From contig NZ_JAIVLK010000004.1 in the NCBI RefSeq assembly GCF_020524585.1, forward strand, positions 124,001 through 188,000: 64,000 nt of DNA, given 5' to 3'. Source of the stretch: Celeribacter naphthalenivorans. GTDB lineage: Bacteria > Pseudomonadota > Alphaproteobacteria > Rhodobacterales > Rhodobacteraceae. Below, in pieces: positions 44,634 to 53,029 of this stretch (position 1 is its first letter; every line of letters starts with the position of its first letter). The translations under genes were made by a program, and so were the position numbers. The notes beneath the pieces were generated by a model. That model made no database searches. It worked only from the letters and a program-made list of their open reading frames with translations, and was not told where the DNA came from.

Positions 44634-45455
44634 TTAGGTGGCGCTATTATTCTTTCGAGGCGCGCCTGCGGACTTCCAGTCGTCCGGGACAACATCACTC
44701 CAAACGAGACGAAACAGCGCTCTGCTGATTGTGAGGGGCTTAAAGTGCTTTTGGGCCACTAAGAGGTATTCATCTCGTTTCATGGGTTTCTTTGGGTGCT
44801 TCTCACATTCCAATTTCAGCCATGCAGTCAAGACTTCTCTTGCATTCGTCGTGTCGTGAAGAGGTTCTGTTTCGGGCAGGTTTTGTGTCCAGACGTCATA
44901 GACGCTCTTTTGCACAAACGCGGGACCACGGCGCAAGGCGCTTTCATCTTTCGGAATGCGAACCATTGAAAGTGCATAAGACACGCGGAAGTCGGAGCAC
45001 TGACACCAGTTGTTCCACGGAACAACCAAATGCGTCCCCACGATGATTCTGAGTTCGCCGTTCTTAAAAGCTCCTGTCAGTTCCTTCTCAACAGCGATGC
45101 GCCGCGAAAAGCTGGCGTGGTCCGCGACCCAAGTATCGGAAACTTGCGGCAGCTGCGCGAGTTCGATCTTGGCCTCTTTCATGCGCGTATTCAGTGCCCC
45201 GAGGTTGTCGCTCGTTTCCTGAAATTCGCTGTCAGATAAATCCATTGCCATTAGTGCGTGCAGTGGGGCCATGGCGTTCTGCAAAGAGGTGATTTTCGCA
45301 AACAGCTCTTTGCGCTGCTCTTTGATCTCGTCTGGGTTCTCGGTGTCACGGGACCATGCCTCTTCCCCTGTCCAATCTTGGGGGAACATGAGGCGTCCCG
45401 TTCGGTCGAACACTTCAAGGAGGCTGTAATAAGCAGAGAGATCAAAACGTAGCAT
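44634..45455 (-). CDS. Unrecognised 273-residue element protein
   Basis: The N-terminal 130 residues are helical and partly coiled-coil (EIKEQRKELFAKITSLQNAMAPLH, SDSEFQETSDNLGALNTRMKEAKIELAQL). The C-terminal half has an extended segment with WNNWCQCSDF and ends with SRALFRLVWSDVVPDDWKSAGAPRK. No known catalytic motif is visible. The terminal part resembles C-termini of hypothetical proteins on alphaproteobacterial islands. Transcription probably starts in the repeat-rich region 45456-45647. Confidence 0.7.
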   Translation of the reverse strand: MLRFDLSAYYSLLEVFDRTGRLMFPQDWTGEEAWSRDTENPDEIKEQRKELFAKITSLQNAMAPLHALMAMDLSDSEFQETSDNLGALNTRMKEAKIELAQLPQVSDTWVADHASFSRRIAVEKELTGAFKNGELRIIVGTHLVVPWNNWCQCSDFRVSYALSMVRIPKDESALRRGPAFVQKSVYDVWTQNLPETEPLHDTTNAREVLTAWLKLECEKHPKKPMKRDEYLLVAQKHFKPLTISRALFRLVWSDVVPDDWKSAGAPRKNNSAT

Positions 45456-45543
45456 GGTCGTTTCTTTAATTAGGAAAGAATGGCTTGCCTATGCCTCTCA
45501 TGGTTGAGATGGCTCTTTAATTAAGGGAATGGGCATATTGAAC

Positions 45544-45620
45544 CGATACGTTACGAACCTATCCGCCATATCGTAGCGATACGTTACGTAGAAACGGGTT
45601 TCTTAATTACCTAGGTAATT
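45544..45620. promoter_or_regulatory. Iteron-like repeats and palindrome between int and the 273-residue gene
   Basis: CGATACGTTACG occurs twice in direct orientation (45544-45555 and 45577-45588), 33 bases apart, about three helical turns. A perfect 16-bp palindrome AATTACCT/AGGTAATT follows at 45605-45620. CTTAATTA-like motifs recur at about 45468, 45515 and 45603. It could be a promoter/operator array or replication origin of the element. Confidence 0.6.
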
Positions 45621-45647
45621 GGCTGCATTGGGAAGCCGCTACGCAAC

Positions 45648-46835
45648 CTACCGAACGACACGCAACGCAGCGCCGTCATGCCTGTCCCTATTACGTACTG
45701 CGCGGGCGAGACGTGCTGCCACAGACCCGGCGGCTTTTTGAACTGCGTCATCGGCAAGGTGGGCATAGCGCAAAGTTGTGGTCAGGTTCTTGTGGCCCAG
45801 AATCTCTTTCAAAGTGAACGGGTCGATCCCGTCTTTCATCGCGACGGACGCATAGGTGTGACGCAGATCGTGGATACGCACGTCATTCAAACCGGCCCGT
45901 TCCCGAATGCGCCGCCATGGACGCTCCAAATCGGTGATATGCCCGTTCTCGGTCAAGCCCAAGATCACATAGGGGTTTCCGTCACGGCGCGGCAGTTGCA
46001 TGAGAATGTCGTAGGCTTCTCGCGGCAGGGGGATGCGTCGTCGCCCCGTCTTACTGTCGGGCAGGTCCAGATGGGTGTAATTCACGTAGTCCCATTTGAG
46101 TTCCGCAATCTCGTTGCGACGACAGCCGGTCAGCATCAGGAGCATGAAGGCTGAGACCACATGAATGGTCTCGCTGCCCTCCTCCAAGACCTCTTCGAAG
46201 GCGACGCCCAAACGATATTGCTCCTCCTCGGAAAGATAGCGCTTCTTTTCCTCCTCGCGATATTTCTTGATCCGGCGTGTCGGGTTGGTGCCTTCGTCGC
46301 GCAGGCCCCAATCTTCTGCCGTGTTGAACATCTTTGACAGAACCATCAGCGTCCGGTTCGCGTGATAGGGCGTGTTCCTCATATCGAAGTGCAGAGCGGC
46401 TACATCGGCGCGCTTCACGTCTTCGATCAGATAGGAACCAAGGCGCGGCTGAACATGATTGCGAATGATCGTGCGATAGCTGCGCACGGTCGAGGGTTTG
46501 CAATGCTGCTCGGCGTATTCCTCTAGGAAACGGTCACAGAGCGCCGCCATGGTCGGGGCATGACGCACACGCCGTTTGTCCTCGGCAGGATCGGCACCTT
46601 GCGCAATATGCCCGAGGTGGCGCATGGCGAGTTTGCGCGCCTCGTCTGTGGTCAGCGGGCCATGCTGGCCGAGTGTCATCCGCCGCGAACGCTTTCCGAC
46701 GCGGTACTGAATGACATAGGTTTTCTTGCCGGTTGGATAGACACGAACCCCGAAACCACGCACCTCACTATCCCATTCGAAATAGCTTTGCGGTTTCGTC
46801 TCCAACCCTTCAATCGCGCGCTTTGTCAGTTTCAT
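45648..46835 (-). CDS. int: Tyrosine-type site-specific integrase
   Basis: This 395-residue integrase starts after GAGGAG. It has an N-terminal arm-binding domain (DUF4102-like, FEWDSEVRGFGVRV), a core-binding helical domain (90-190) and the catalytic domain. Residues seen are Arg239 (TGCRRNEI), Lys262 (DSKTGRRR), His322-x-x-Arg325 (HDLRH), His348 (LGHKN) and Tyr357 (RYAHL). It inserts the element into the tRNA-Arg gene by recombining the 45-bp core. It lies 182 bases from attR. No frame disruption is visible. Confidence 0.96.
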   Translation of the reverse strand: MKLTKRAIEGLETKPQSYFEWDSEVRGFGVRVYPTGKKTYVIQYRVGKRSRRMTLGQHGPLTTDEARKLAMRHLGHIAQGADPAEDKRRVRHAPTMAALCDRFLEEYAEQHCKPSTVRSYRTIIRNHVQPRLGSYLIEDVKRADVAALHFDMRNTPYHANRTLMVLSKMFNTAEDWGLRDEGTNPTRRIKKYREEEKKRYLSEEEQYRLGVAFEEVLEEGSETIHVVSAFMLLMLTGCRRNEIAELKWDYVNYTHLDLPDSKTGRRRIPLPREAYDILMQLPRRDGNPYVILGLTENGHITDLERPWRRIRERAGLNDVRIHDLRHTYASVAMKDGIDPFTLKEILGHKNLTTTLRYAHLADDAVQKAAGSVAARLARAVRNRDRHDGAALRVVR

Positions 46836-46863
46836 TTTACTGTCTCCTCAAACCATCGGCGCG

Positions 46864-46887
46864 AAATCGGGAAGCTATAAGGAAGCA
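46864..46887 (+). repeat. Right arm-type site
   Basis: AAATCGGGAAGC-T-ATAAGGAAGCA is the partner of 39203-39226, differing at one base. It sits just upstream of the integrase start, so binding here could also control int expression. Confidence 0.65.
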
Positions 46888-47017
46888 AAATGCGCCGAAA
46901 CATGGCGTTATCTCTGCGGCATGAGCGCAAAGGCGGTCAATCTAAGTTTTTGTTTTAAATATATTTTTGTCAGTGTGGCGCAAATGGGCGAAATCGGGAG
47001 AAACCGCCTGAGCCGAG

Positions 47018-47062
47018 CTTCTAATCAGCAGGTTTGGGGTTCGAGTCCTCAAGGGATCGCCA
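47018..47062 (+). repeat. attR: 45-bp partial tRNA-Arg copy
   Basis: This exact copy of 39097-39141 starts within the anticodon loop and ends at CCA. It has no upstream half of a tRNA, so it cannot be a functional tRNA. Confidence 0.95.
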
Positions 47063-47188
47063 CTAAAATCAACTGTCTCAGGACTTCTTTGAAGGGGCGT
47101 CAGACCGTGGTGACATACGAAGGATGGTCGTCCTGTCATTTTCTGGCGCGTGGTAGCCCTGCCAATCTTTGCCTGAACCGGGTTTCCT

Positions 47189-47803
47189 TTACAGCGACGA
47201 ATCCTGAGCATTCTGATGCGTTTCGAGCCGCTCAAGATCGCGCATCGTGTCGATGTCAGAAAGATCCTCCAAAGGCGTCGGCACTCCCAGTGCGCCAGAC
47301 ATGAGGCGCCGCGCGCCCCCCTCGCCACGTTGCGGAAGAAGGTCGATTGCCTGTCGGGGCAGGATCGTCGGAACGCCGATGTAGTCGGTGGACTCGGTTG
47401 CGATGATGCGGTCGGGATGCTGGCCCGATGCGGTGAGAAGCGCCAAGAGATGTTCGGGACGGATCAACGGCATATCGGCCAAGCAGATACAAAAATGGCT
47501 GACCTCTCCCGTTCCCTTGGCGCCGAGTTGGAGCGAAGACAGCATGCCGCCGTCAGCCGTCGGATTGGTTAAGATGTTGAACCCGGCCTCGGAAAATGCG
47601 CCGTGCCACTCTGCCGGTGTCGAGCAGACAAGGATTTTTTCGGCCCAGTTGAGCCCTGAGTGAGCCCGCAACGCGTGATGGGCGAGAGGGCGCCCCCAAA
47701 GCGGTTGCCCCAACTTGTCCTGCGCCCCAAATCTGCGTGAGGCCCCGGCGCCAAGGAGGATTAACGCGGTGCGCGCCGCGATCTTTTGGGGGTCAACAGG
47801 CAT
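47189..47803 (-). CDS. MocA-like molybdenum-cofactor nucleotidyltransferase
   Basis: This 204-residue protein starts at MPVDPQKIAARTALILLGAG. The NTP-binding loop is LLGAGASRRFGAQDKLG, the metal-binding Asp lies in CLADMPLI, and the fold is GT-A like. It matches MocA/MobA-type enzymes that attach CMP or GMP to molybdopterin; with an adjacent XdhC, CMP is likelier (MocA). The start overlaps the XdhC stop by 11 bases. It provides cofactor for the molybdenum hydroxylase upstream. Confidence 0.85.
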   Translation of the reverse strand: MPVDPQKIAARTALILLGAGASRRFGAQDKLGQPLWGRPLAHHALRAHSGLNWAEKILVCSTPAEWHGAFSEAGFNILTNPTADGGMLSSLQLGAKGTGEVSHFCICLADMPLIRPEHLLALLTASGQHPDRIIATESTDYIGVPTILPRQAIDLLPQRGEGGARRLMSGALGVPTPLEDLSDIDTMRDLERLETHQNAQDSSL

Positions 47804-48710
47804 CGAGCGTGGCTTCTCGATGCGCGATGATTTCTGCGAGGGCAGAGACAGCAATCGCATGGGCGTTGCGCGCCTGCGCAAAGAGCCCGATCGGGGCATG
47901 AACCCGCGCAAGCTGTGCCTCGGTTGCGCCCCCTTCCTTGAGAAGGGCCACGCGTTTCGCATGTGTGCTGCGTCCACCGAGACAGCCAATGTAACCCGCC
48001 TCGCTGAGGATCGCGCGCTGCAGCACCGCGACATCGCCTTCGACATCGTGACGCAACAGGGCGATGGCGGTGTCCGCATCCGCGGAGCTTAGCGCTGCCA
48101 TGTCATTTTGAATCACCTCAAGGCCCGCGCTTTCGGCAAGTGTCGCAAAAGTTGTGGCCTCATACCCCGTCCCAAAGAGCAAAATCCGCAGGGCAGGGCG
48201 ATACCGCGTCACAAAGCAAGACCCATGCCAACCGCTCTCTGTGGCAGCCGAGGTTGTGAGCGTTTGCGTGTCCCGATCATAGCAAAGCGACGTCGGTCGG
48301 CGCTGAGCAAGGGCCGCGCAAGCGTCTCGCAGCGCCACGTCGTCACGCAGCACATGGATTGTCAGCCCAAGCCCGCCGCCACAGGGCAACACGATGTCGA
48401 AAAACGGTGAGCCTTTGCCAAAACGGACAAAACGATCTGTGCCCTCCGTCAGCGCGTCAAGGGCTTCGCGCGCGGCGGCGGCTTCGATACAGCCGCCGGA
48501 CACATAGCCACAGTACCCGCCGTCGGAACGAAGGGCGATTTGCGCGCCGAGACGCCGGGAGGAGCCATCTACGATCTCGGTCAGCGTCACGAGGCCGCAG
48601 TTCAGCCCATCAGAGAGCGCCTCTCGGGCAAAGTTCAGGATGGCTTCCGGATCATCTGATTGCCGGGCCGGAAATGGCGCCACGGGCGTTTCGCCGTGAA
48701 ACGGTTTCAT
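47793..48710 (-). CDS. xdhC: XdhC-family molybdenum-hydroxylase maturation protein
   Basis: This 305-residue protein has the XdhC N-terminal domain (GLVTLTEIVDGSSRRLGAQIAL, YVSGGCIEAAAA with a conserved Cys, VLPCGGGLGLTIHVL) and a Rossmann C-terminal domain (RILLFGTGYEATTFA, GCLGGRSTHAKR). XdhC binds sulfurated cofactor and inserts it into xanthine-dehydrogenase-family enzymes. It overlaps MocA and follows the MoaD-like gene after about 230 bases. Confidence 0.9.
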   Translation of the reverse strand: MKPFHGETPVAPFPARQSDDPEAILNFAREALSDGLNCGLVTLTEIVDGSSRRLGAQIALRSDGGYCGYVSGGCIEAAAAREALDALTEGTDRFVRFGKGSPFFDIVLPCGGGLGLTIHVLRDDVALRDACAALAQRRPTSLCYDRDTQTLTTSAATESGWHGSCFVTRYRPALRILLFGTGYEATTFATLAESAGLEVIQNDMAALSSADADTAIALLRHDVEGDVAVLQRAILSEAGYIGCLGGRSTHAKRVALLKEGGATEAQLARVHAPIGLFAQARNAHAIAVSALAEIIAHREATLDAC

Positions 48711-48940
48711 GTGGTTTGCCTTCCTAATCCGGCGTCTCCAGACCGTGCGCTCAGGTCCTGTCCCGTTTAAGTTTCAATCGGTTCCTGTCAGGTCGCGTCC
48801 CTGCCACTATGCCTCTCTCGATGTTCAATGCTCAAGGCAAGAGTAGGGGGATTTGCAGCGCTAAGGGAGGCCCGTTGACCTTGGTCCTCAGGCCCATGGC
48901 TGACAGGATTTTGTCCTCGGAGAACTTGTTGTGGGAAACC

Positions 48941-49192
48941 CTATCCGCCCTTTATCCGCTGCATGAGGTAAATCTCGTTCGATGGTGCGAGGGGGCGGTG
49001 CCGTCCGCCGTTGATGATTTCTCCATCAACGGCGACCGAAATACCGGCCTCGAAAATCGGACCGAGACCGGGGTAGGCCTCCACCAGCGCATCGAGCATC
49101 TTGCCGATGCTGCTGGCCTCCACTGTGACGACCTCAAGACCACCGGTAAACCGGCGCAGGCCGGCCCACAGATGAACGGTGAGTTCACTCAT
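48941..49192 (-). CDS. MoaD/ThiS-family small sulfur-carrier-like protein
   Basis: This 83-residue beta-grasp protein has a hydrophobic core (LTVHLWAGLRRFTG ... VEASSIGKMLDALVEAYPGL ... VAVDGEII) and ends Lys-Gly-Gly, the tail that MoaD activates as thiocarboxylate. Its ATG overlaps the stop of the large hydroxylase subunit by four bases, so it is part of that operon. A dedicated MoaD here could feed molybdopterin synthase or supply sulfur for cofactor sulfuration. Housekeeping MoaD is normally elsewhere. Confidence 0.82.
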   Translation of the reverse strand: MSELTVHLWAGLRRFTGGLEVVTVEASSIGKMLDALVEAYPGLGPIFEAGISVAVDGEIINGGRHRPLAPSNEIYLMQRIKGG

Positions 49193-51432
49193 TCTTGCGA
49201 TGCCTTCAGAGCGGCGAGGACTTTGGTCGGGGTCATCGGCAGATGCGACATCCGAACGCCGGTCGCACCCTGAATCGCATTGGCAATCGCGGGCAGCGGT
49301 GGCGTGATCCCCGTTTCCCCCACGCCGCGCACCCCGAAGGGGTGGCCCGGATTGGGAACCTCGACGATCATCGTGTCGATCATCGGCAGGTCAGAGGCCA
49401 CGGGCATGCGGTAGTCGAGGAAGATGGGGTTCTGAAGACGACCATCCTTGCCGTAGACATATTCCTCATTGAGCGCCCAACCGATGCCCTGAACGGCACC
49501 GCCCTGATACTGGCCCTCCACATAGGACGGGTGGATCGCCCGGCCTGCATCCTGCACCACGAGGTAGCGCAGAATTTTGGTGAGGCCGGTTTCGGGATCA
49601 ACCTCGACGTCCACAACGTGACAGCCAAAGCTGGCCCCAACCCCATCGGGCACGGATTCATGGTGGCCAGAGATCGGACCGCCCGTCGATCCCATGTTTT
49701 TCGCGATGTCCTTGATGCTCATCGGAGGGTAGTCGCCCGCGTTCGGACCCGCAGGTTGCGCGGCGCCGTCGACCCATTCGACAGCCTCTTCATCAATGCC
49801 CCATTCATTCGCAGCGCGTCGGCACATTTCCTTGATCGCGGCGCGGGCGGCGATGGTGGCGGCCTTGCCGGTGGCAAAGGTGGCGCGGCTCCCGTGGGTC
49901 GGTTCGTTGACGCCAAGCGCGCCGGTTTCCACCACGTTCACGCGAACATCTTCGTAGGCGATCCCAAGTGTTTCCGCGACCATAAGGGCAATCGAAGCAC
50001 GGCTGCCGCCGATGTCTGGCGTTCCGACGGACACCTGCGCGGTGCCATCCTCGGAGATCGCCATGGACACGGAGGTCTCGCCGTTGTGGTTGAACCAATA
50101 GCCAGAGGCCACGCCGCGTCCCTGATTGGGGCCGAGCGGCACCGAGAGGTTCGGGTGCTTTGCGGTCGCTTCCAGAACCTCGACGAGACCGATGGAACCA
50201 AAGGTCGGACCATAGCTGGCCTGATCCCCTTCGCGCACGGCGTTCTTGAGGCGCACCTCCATCGGATCGAGATCCAGCTTGCGGCACATTTCGTCGATCA
50301 GGCTCTCGACCGCGAAGGCGCCCATCGGCGACCCCGGTGCGCGGTAGGCGGCGCATTTCGGGCGGTTGGCGAGCACGTCATAGCCAATGTGTTCGACATT
50401 CTCGATCTTGTAGGGCGCAAGACAGCAATAGAGCGCCATGTCCACGGGCGCGCCGGGGAAGGCCCCGCCTTGCATCCGAAATTCGGCACGGGCGGCGGTC
50501 AGTTTGCCGTCCTTGGTCATGCCGATTTTCACGTCCATAGAGGCCGATGCGGTCGGCCCGGTGGCACGCAGCACTTCGGAACGGCTCATGACGATCTTGA
50601 CGGGACGCCCGCCGGCCTTTTGCGACAGCGCAAGGGACAGCGGCTCCATGAAGATCGTCGTTTTGCCGCCAAATCCGCCGCCAATCTCGGACGGCGTCAC
50701 GCGAAGCTGCGCAGCGTTGAGGCCCAAAACGGCCGAGCACATCTGGCGAATGAACCACTGACCCTGCGTGCAGACCCACATCTCGCCTTTGCCATCGGCC
50801 CCCAATTGGCCGAGGCAGGCATGGGGTTCGATATAGCCTTGGTGGGTGGCTTCGGTCTTAAAGCTCCGCTCCATGACAAGATCGGCGTCTTTGAAGCCCG
50901 CCGCCGTGTCACCGCGCCCAAACTCAAAGTATTTGACGACATTGGGCGGCATGCCTTCGGGCACGCTGGCGTCGGCGGCTCCTTCGCGAATGACCGGCGC
51001 ATCGGGTTTGATGGCGTCATCCACATCCGTCACATGCGGCAGAACCTCATAGTCCACCTCAATGAGCCGAACGGCCTCCTGCGCGATCAGGCTTGAGGTC
51101 GCAGCGACGGCGGCAATGGCGTGACCATCGTAGAGCGCTTTCTCGCCCGCCATCGTGTTTTCCTGAAGGTTCCACTCCTCGCCGGTGAGGCCCGTCGGGA
51201 AATCCGCGCGGGTCACGACGGCTTTGACACCGGTGAGGGCCTCTGCCTTCGAGGTGTCAATCTTGAGGATTTTGGCATGGGCGTGCGGGCTGCGGAGCAC
51301 CGCGCCCCAGAGCATCCCCGGCGCCGTGATATCCGCACCGTACCGCGCGCGGCCCGTGACTTTGTCCAGACCATCGGGGCGATTGGGGCGGGTGCCGACG
51401 AGACGGAATTCTTTGATGTCATCTTTGGGCAT
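49189..51432 (-). CDS. Xanthine-dehydrogenase-family molybdopterin-binding subunit
   Basis: This 747-residue large subunit has aldehyde-oxidase/XDH domains: the N-terminal a/b hammerhead, molybdopterin loop GGGFGGKT near 250, AYRAPGSPMGAFAVESLIDE near 350, and catalytic Glu in RGVGETGITPP near the end. The active-site loop is AYRAPG, not the CO-dehydrogenase AYxCSFR, so it hydroxylates an organic N-heterocycle or aldehyde rather than CO. It follows the iron-sulfur subunit with an overlapping TGATG and precedes the MoaD-like gene. Confidence 0.92.
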   Translation of the reverse strand: MPKDDIKEFRLVGTRPNRPDGLDKVTGRARYGADITAPGMLWGAVLRSPHAHAKILKIDTSKAEALTGVKAVVTRADFPTGLTGEEWNLQENTMAGEKALYDGHAIAAVAATSSLIAQEAVRLIEVDYEVLPHVTDVDDAIKPDAPVIREGAADASVPEGMPPNVVKYFEFGRGDTAAGFKDADLVMERSFKTEATHQGYIEPHACLGQLGADGKGEMWVCTQGQWFIRQMCSAVLGLNAAQLRVTPSEIGGGFGGKTTIFMEPLSLALSQKAGGRPVKIVMSRSEVLRATGPTASASMDVKIGMTKDGKLTAARAEFRMQGGAFPGAPVDMALYCCLAPYKIENVEHIGYDVLANRPKCAAYRAPGSPMGAFAVESLIDEMCRKLDLDPMEVRLKNAVREGDQASYGPTFGSIGLVEVLEATAKHPNLSVPLGPNQGRGVASGYWFNHNGETSVSMAISEDGTAQVSVGTPDIGGSRASIALMVAETLGIAYEDVRVNVVETGALGVNEPTHGSRATFATGKAATIAARAAIKEMCRRAANEWGIDEEAVEWVDGAAQPAGPNAGDYPPMSIKDIAKNMGSTGGPISGHHESVPDGVGASFGCHVVDVEVDPETGLTKILRYLVVQDAGRAIHPSYVEGQYQGGAVQGIGWALNEEYVYGKDGRLQNPIFLDYRMPVASDLPMIDTMIVEVPNPGHPFGVRGVGETGITPPLPAIANAIQGATGVRMSHLPMTPTKVLAALKASQE

Positions 51433-51911
51433 CAGGCCGCTCCTCTCATCTCAGACGCGGCGTCCATGACGGCACGAATAATTTTGTCATACCCCGTGCA
51501 GCGGCACAGATTGCCCGCGAGCCAATAGCGGACTTCGGTCTCTGTCGGGTCGGGGTTTTTCTCCAAGAGCGCCTTGGCCGCGACGAGAATACCCGGCGTG
51601 CAGAACCCGCATTGCAGAGCGGCGTGTTCGACGAATTGGCGCTGAAGCGGGTGGAGCTCTTCGCCGTTCGCCATCCCTTCGATGGTGGCGATCCGCTTGC
51701 CCTGCGCCTCGACGCCGAGCATCAGGCAGGAGCTGACCAGAACCCCGTCCACCGTGACCGAACAGGCACCGCAATCGCCGGTCCCGCAGCCTTCTTTCGA
51801 GCCCGTGAGCCCGAGGTGATCGCGCAGGCAATCGAGAAGCGTTTCGCGCGGGTCCGCGAGGAATTCGACCTCGTCGCCGTTGACGACAGTCGTGACATGG
51901 ATCTTGCTCAT
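51432..51911 (-). CDS. (2Fe-2S)-binding subunit of the molybdenum hydroxylase
   Basis: This 159-residue small subunit has two clusters. The plant-ferredoxin type is Cys42, Cys47, Cys50 and Cys62 (SKEGCGTGDCGAC). The helical-bundle type has CGFCTPG and NLCRCTGY. It passes electrons from the molybdenum site to FAD. Its ATG overlaps the FAD subunit stop (ATGA) and its stop overlaps the large subunit start. Confidence 0.95.
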   Translation of the reverse strand: MSKIHVTTVVNGDEVEFLADPRETLLDCLRDHLGLTGSKEGCGTGDCGACSVTVDGVLVSSCLMLGVEAQGKRIATIEGMANGEELHPLQRQFVEHAALQCGFCTPGILVAAKALLEKNPDPTETEVRYWLAGNLCRCTGYDKIIRAVMDAASEMRGAA

Positions 51912-52774
51912 TGGGCGTCTCCCTTTGCGCGGCTGTAAGCGATATGTGCGACCCGTTTGGCGAGCACGCCCGCGACGTCGGTTCTGAATTCCGCCGTGCC
52001 GCGTTTGTCGTCAATCGGATTACAGGCGGCTCTCACGGCGGTGACGAGTGCGTCAATTGCCGTGTCATCGAGCGTGCTTCCGATCAGCGCAGCCGCCGCA
52101 TCCGGCACAAGCCGCACGGTCGGCGCCACCGCGCCCACTGCAACGCGGGCCTCTGTGATGGTGTCGCCGTCCACGCGCAGGCTGATCGCGCATCCCGCAA
52201 CGGCAATGTCCATTTCCGTGCGCGGCGTGAAGCGTTGATAGGCGTCGCCCCCATGCGCCCCGCGCGGCGGAATGAGGATGCCGGAGATCACATCACCGGG
52301 CGAGAGCGTTGTTTTCCCCGGTCCTGCCGGGATGTCTTCGACCGGGACGGTGCGCACCCCCGTCAGACCCGTGATCTCCACAGAGGCCTGAGCGGCAACC
52401 AAACCCGGCACGCTATCTGCGGCGGGGGATCCGTTGCAAAGATTGCCGACAAGTGTCGCGCGGCCCTGAACCTGTGTCGATCCCACGAGTTCCATGCCTT
52501 CGACGACACCGGGCCAGTCGGCCACGAGGTCCGCATGATCGCCGAGGCGTGCGCCGGAGACGGCAATGCCGATCCGCCAGCCGCCGTCGGGCGTGCGGGT
52601 GATGTCCTGCGTGCCCGGAATGTGTTTCAGGTCGATCAGGGTATCCGGCAACACGGTGCCGGAGCGCATCTGGACGAGAACGTCTGTTCCGCCCGCGAGA
52701 AAGCGGGTCAAACCTGTCGCTTCTGCCGCGCGTTTTGAGGCGTCCTCAAAGGATGATGGGGTGTGAAAATCCAC
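51908..52774 (-). CDS. FAD-binding subunit of the molybdenum hydroxylase (CoxM type)
   Basis: This 288-residue protein starts with GTG 52774 after GAGAGG. FAD-binding motifs RFLAGGTDVLVQMR (24-37) and ATLVGNLCNGSPAADSVP (about 105-122) are intact. The C-terminal CO-deh-flavoprotein domain follows. It hands electrons to the external acceptor. It is first in the FAD, FeS, Mo, MoaD order. The 255 bases upstream (52775-53029) have no gene and likely hold a promoter. Confidence 0.94.
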   Translation of the reverse strand: MDFHTPSSFEDASKRAAEATGLTRFLAGGTDVLVQMRSGTVLPDTLIDLKHIPGTQDITRTPDGGWRIGIAVSGARLGDHADLVADWPGVVEGMELVGSTQVQGRATLVGNLCNGSPAADSVPGLVAAQASVEITGLTGVRTVPVEDIPAGPGKTTLSPGDVISGILIPPRGAHGGDAYQRFTPRTEMDIAVAGCAISLRVDGDTITEARVAVGAVAPTVRLVPDAAAALIGSTLDDTAIDALVTAVRAACNPIDDKRGTAEFRTDVAGVLAKRVAHIAYSRAKGDAQ

Positions 52775-53029
52775 GGGGTCCTCTCGGTCATTTGAATTGT
52801 CTCAACGTCAACAGTGTGAGCAATAGCCAGCGTTTGTCAAACCACGCTGCATGCAATCGGGGTACAGCATTTCTGCCAAGCCCCAGTCCAAATTGTCAGT
52901 TGACCTCAGATTTTGCCAAAGCGGGCATGGGTCTCATGCATGAAATCTTGGGCGAAAGGAGGTATCGTTTCGCGCTGGTCCTGCGCGGCGGCCTCTCGAT
53001 GAGAGGTTTGTGAAAATCAACTGTGAAAC

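Larger units (their letters stand above)
39142..47062. mobile_element. 7.9-kb integrative element in tRNA-Arg with defence-like cargo
   Basis: The element lies between the 45-bp repeats and contains, left to right: an ABC-type ATPase (+), then on the minus strand a uracil-DNA-glycosylase-like enzyme, a Rep-like protein, a small conserved protein, an AlpA-like excisionase, an unrecognised 273-residue protein and a tyrosine integrase next to attR. Matching 24-bp sites lie inside each end. It lacks conjugation and capsid genes, so it resembles a mobilisable island or phage satellite rather than a prophage. GC of its left half is lower than the chromosome. Confidence 0.9.
46836..47188. other. Right-end non-coding region and flank of the element
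   Basis: This 353-base region has the integrase promoter side, the right arm site (46864-46887), AT-rich sequence, the attR repeat (47018-47062) and 126 bases of former tRNA 3' flank. I see no gene. Confidence 0.65.

Noticed and set aside
45544-45588. CRISPR array
   Set aside because: Only two 12-bp repeats with one 21-base spacer and no cas genes; better read as iterons or operators.
47018-47062. Second tRNA-Arg gene
   Set aside because: Only the 3' 45 bases are present; the acceptor 5' half and D arm are missing, so it is attR.
39097-47062. Prophage
   Set aside because: No capsid, portal, terminase, tail or lysis genes are present.
49189-52774. Aerobic CO dehydrogenase (CoxMSL)
   Set aside because: The large subunit has AYRAPG rather than the CO-dehydrogenase AYxCSFR loop.
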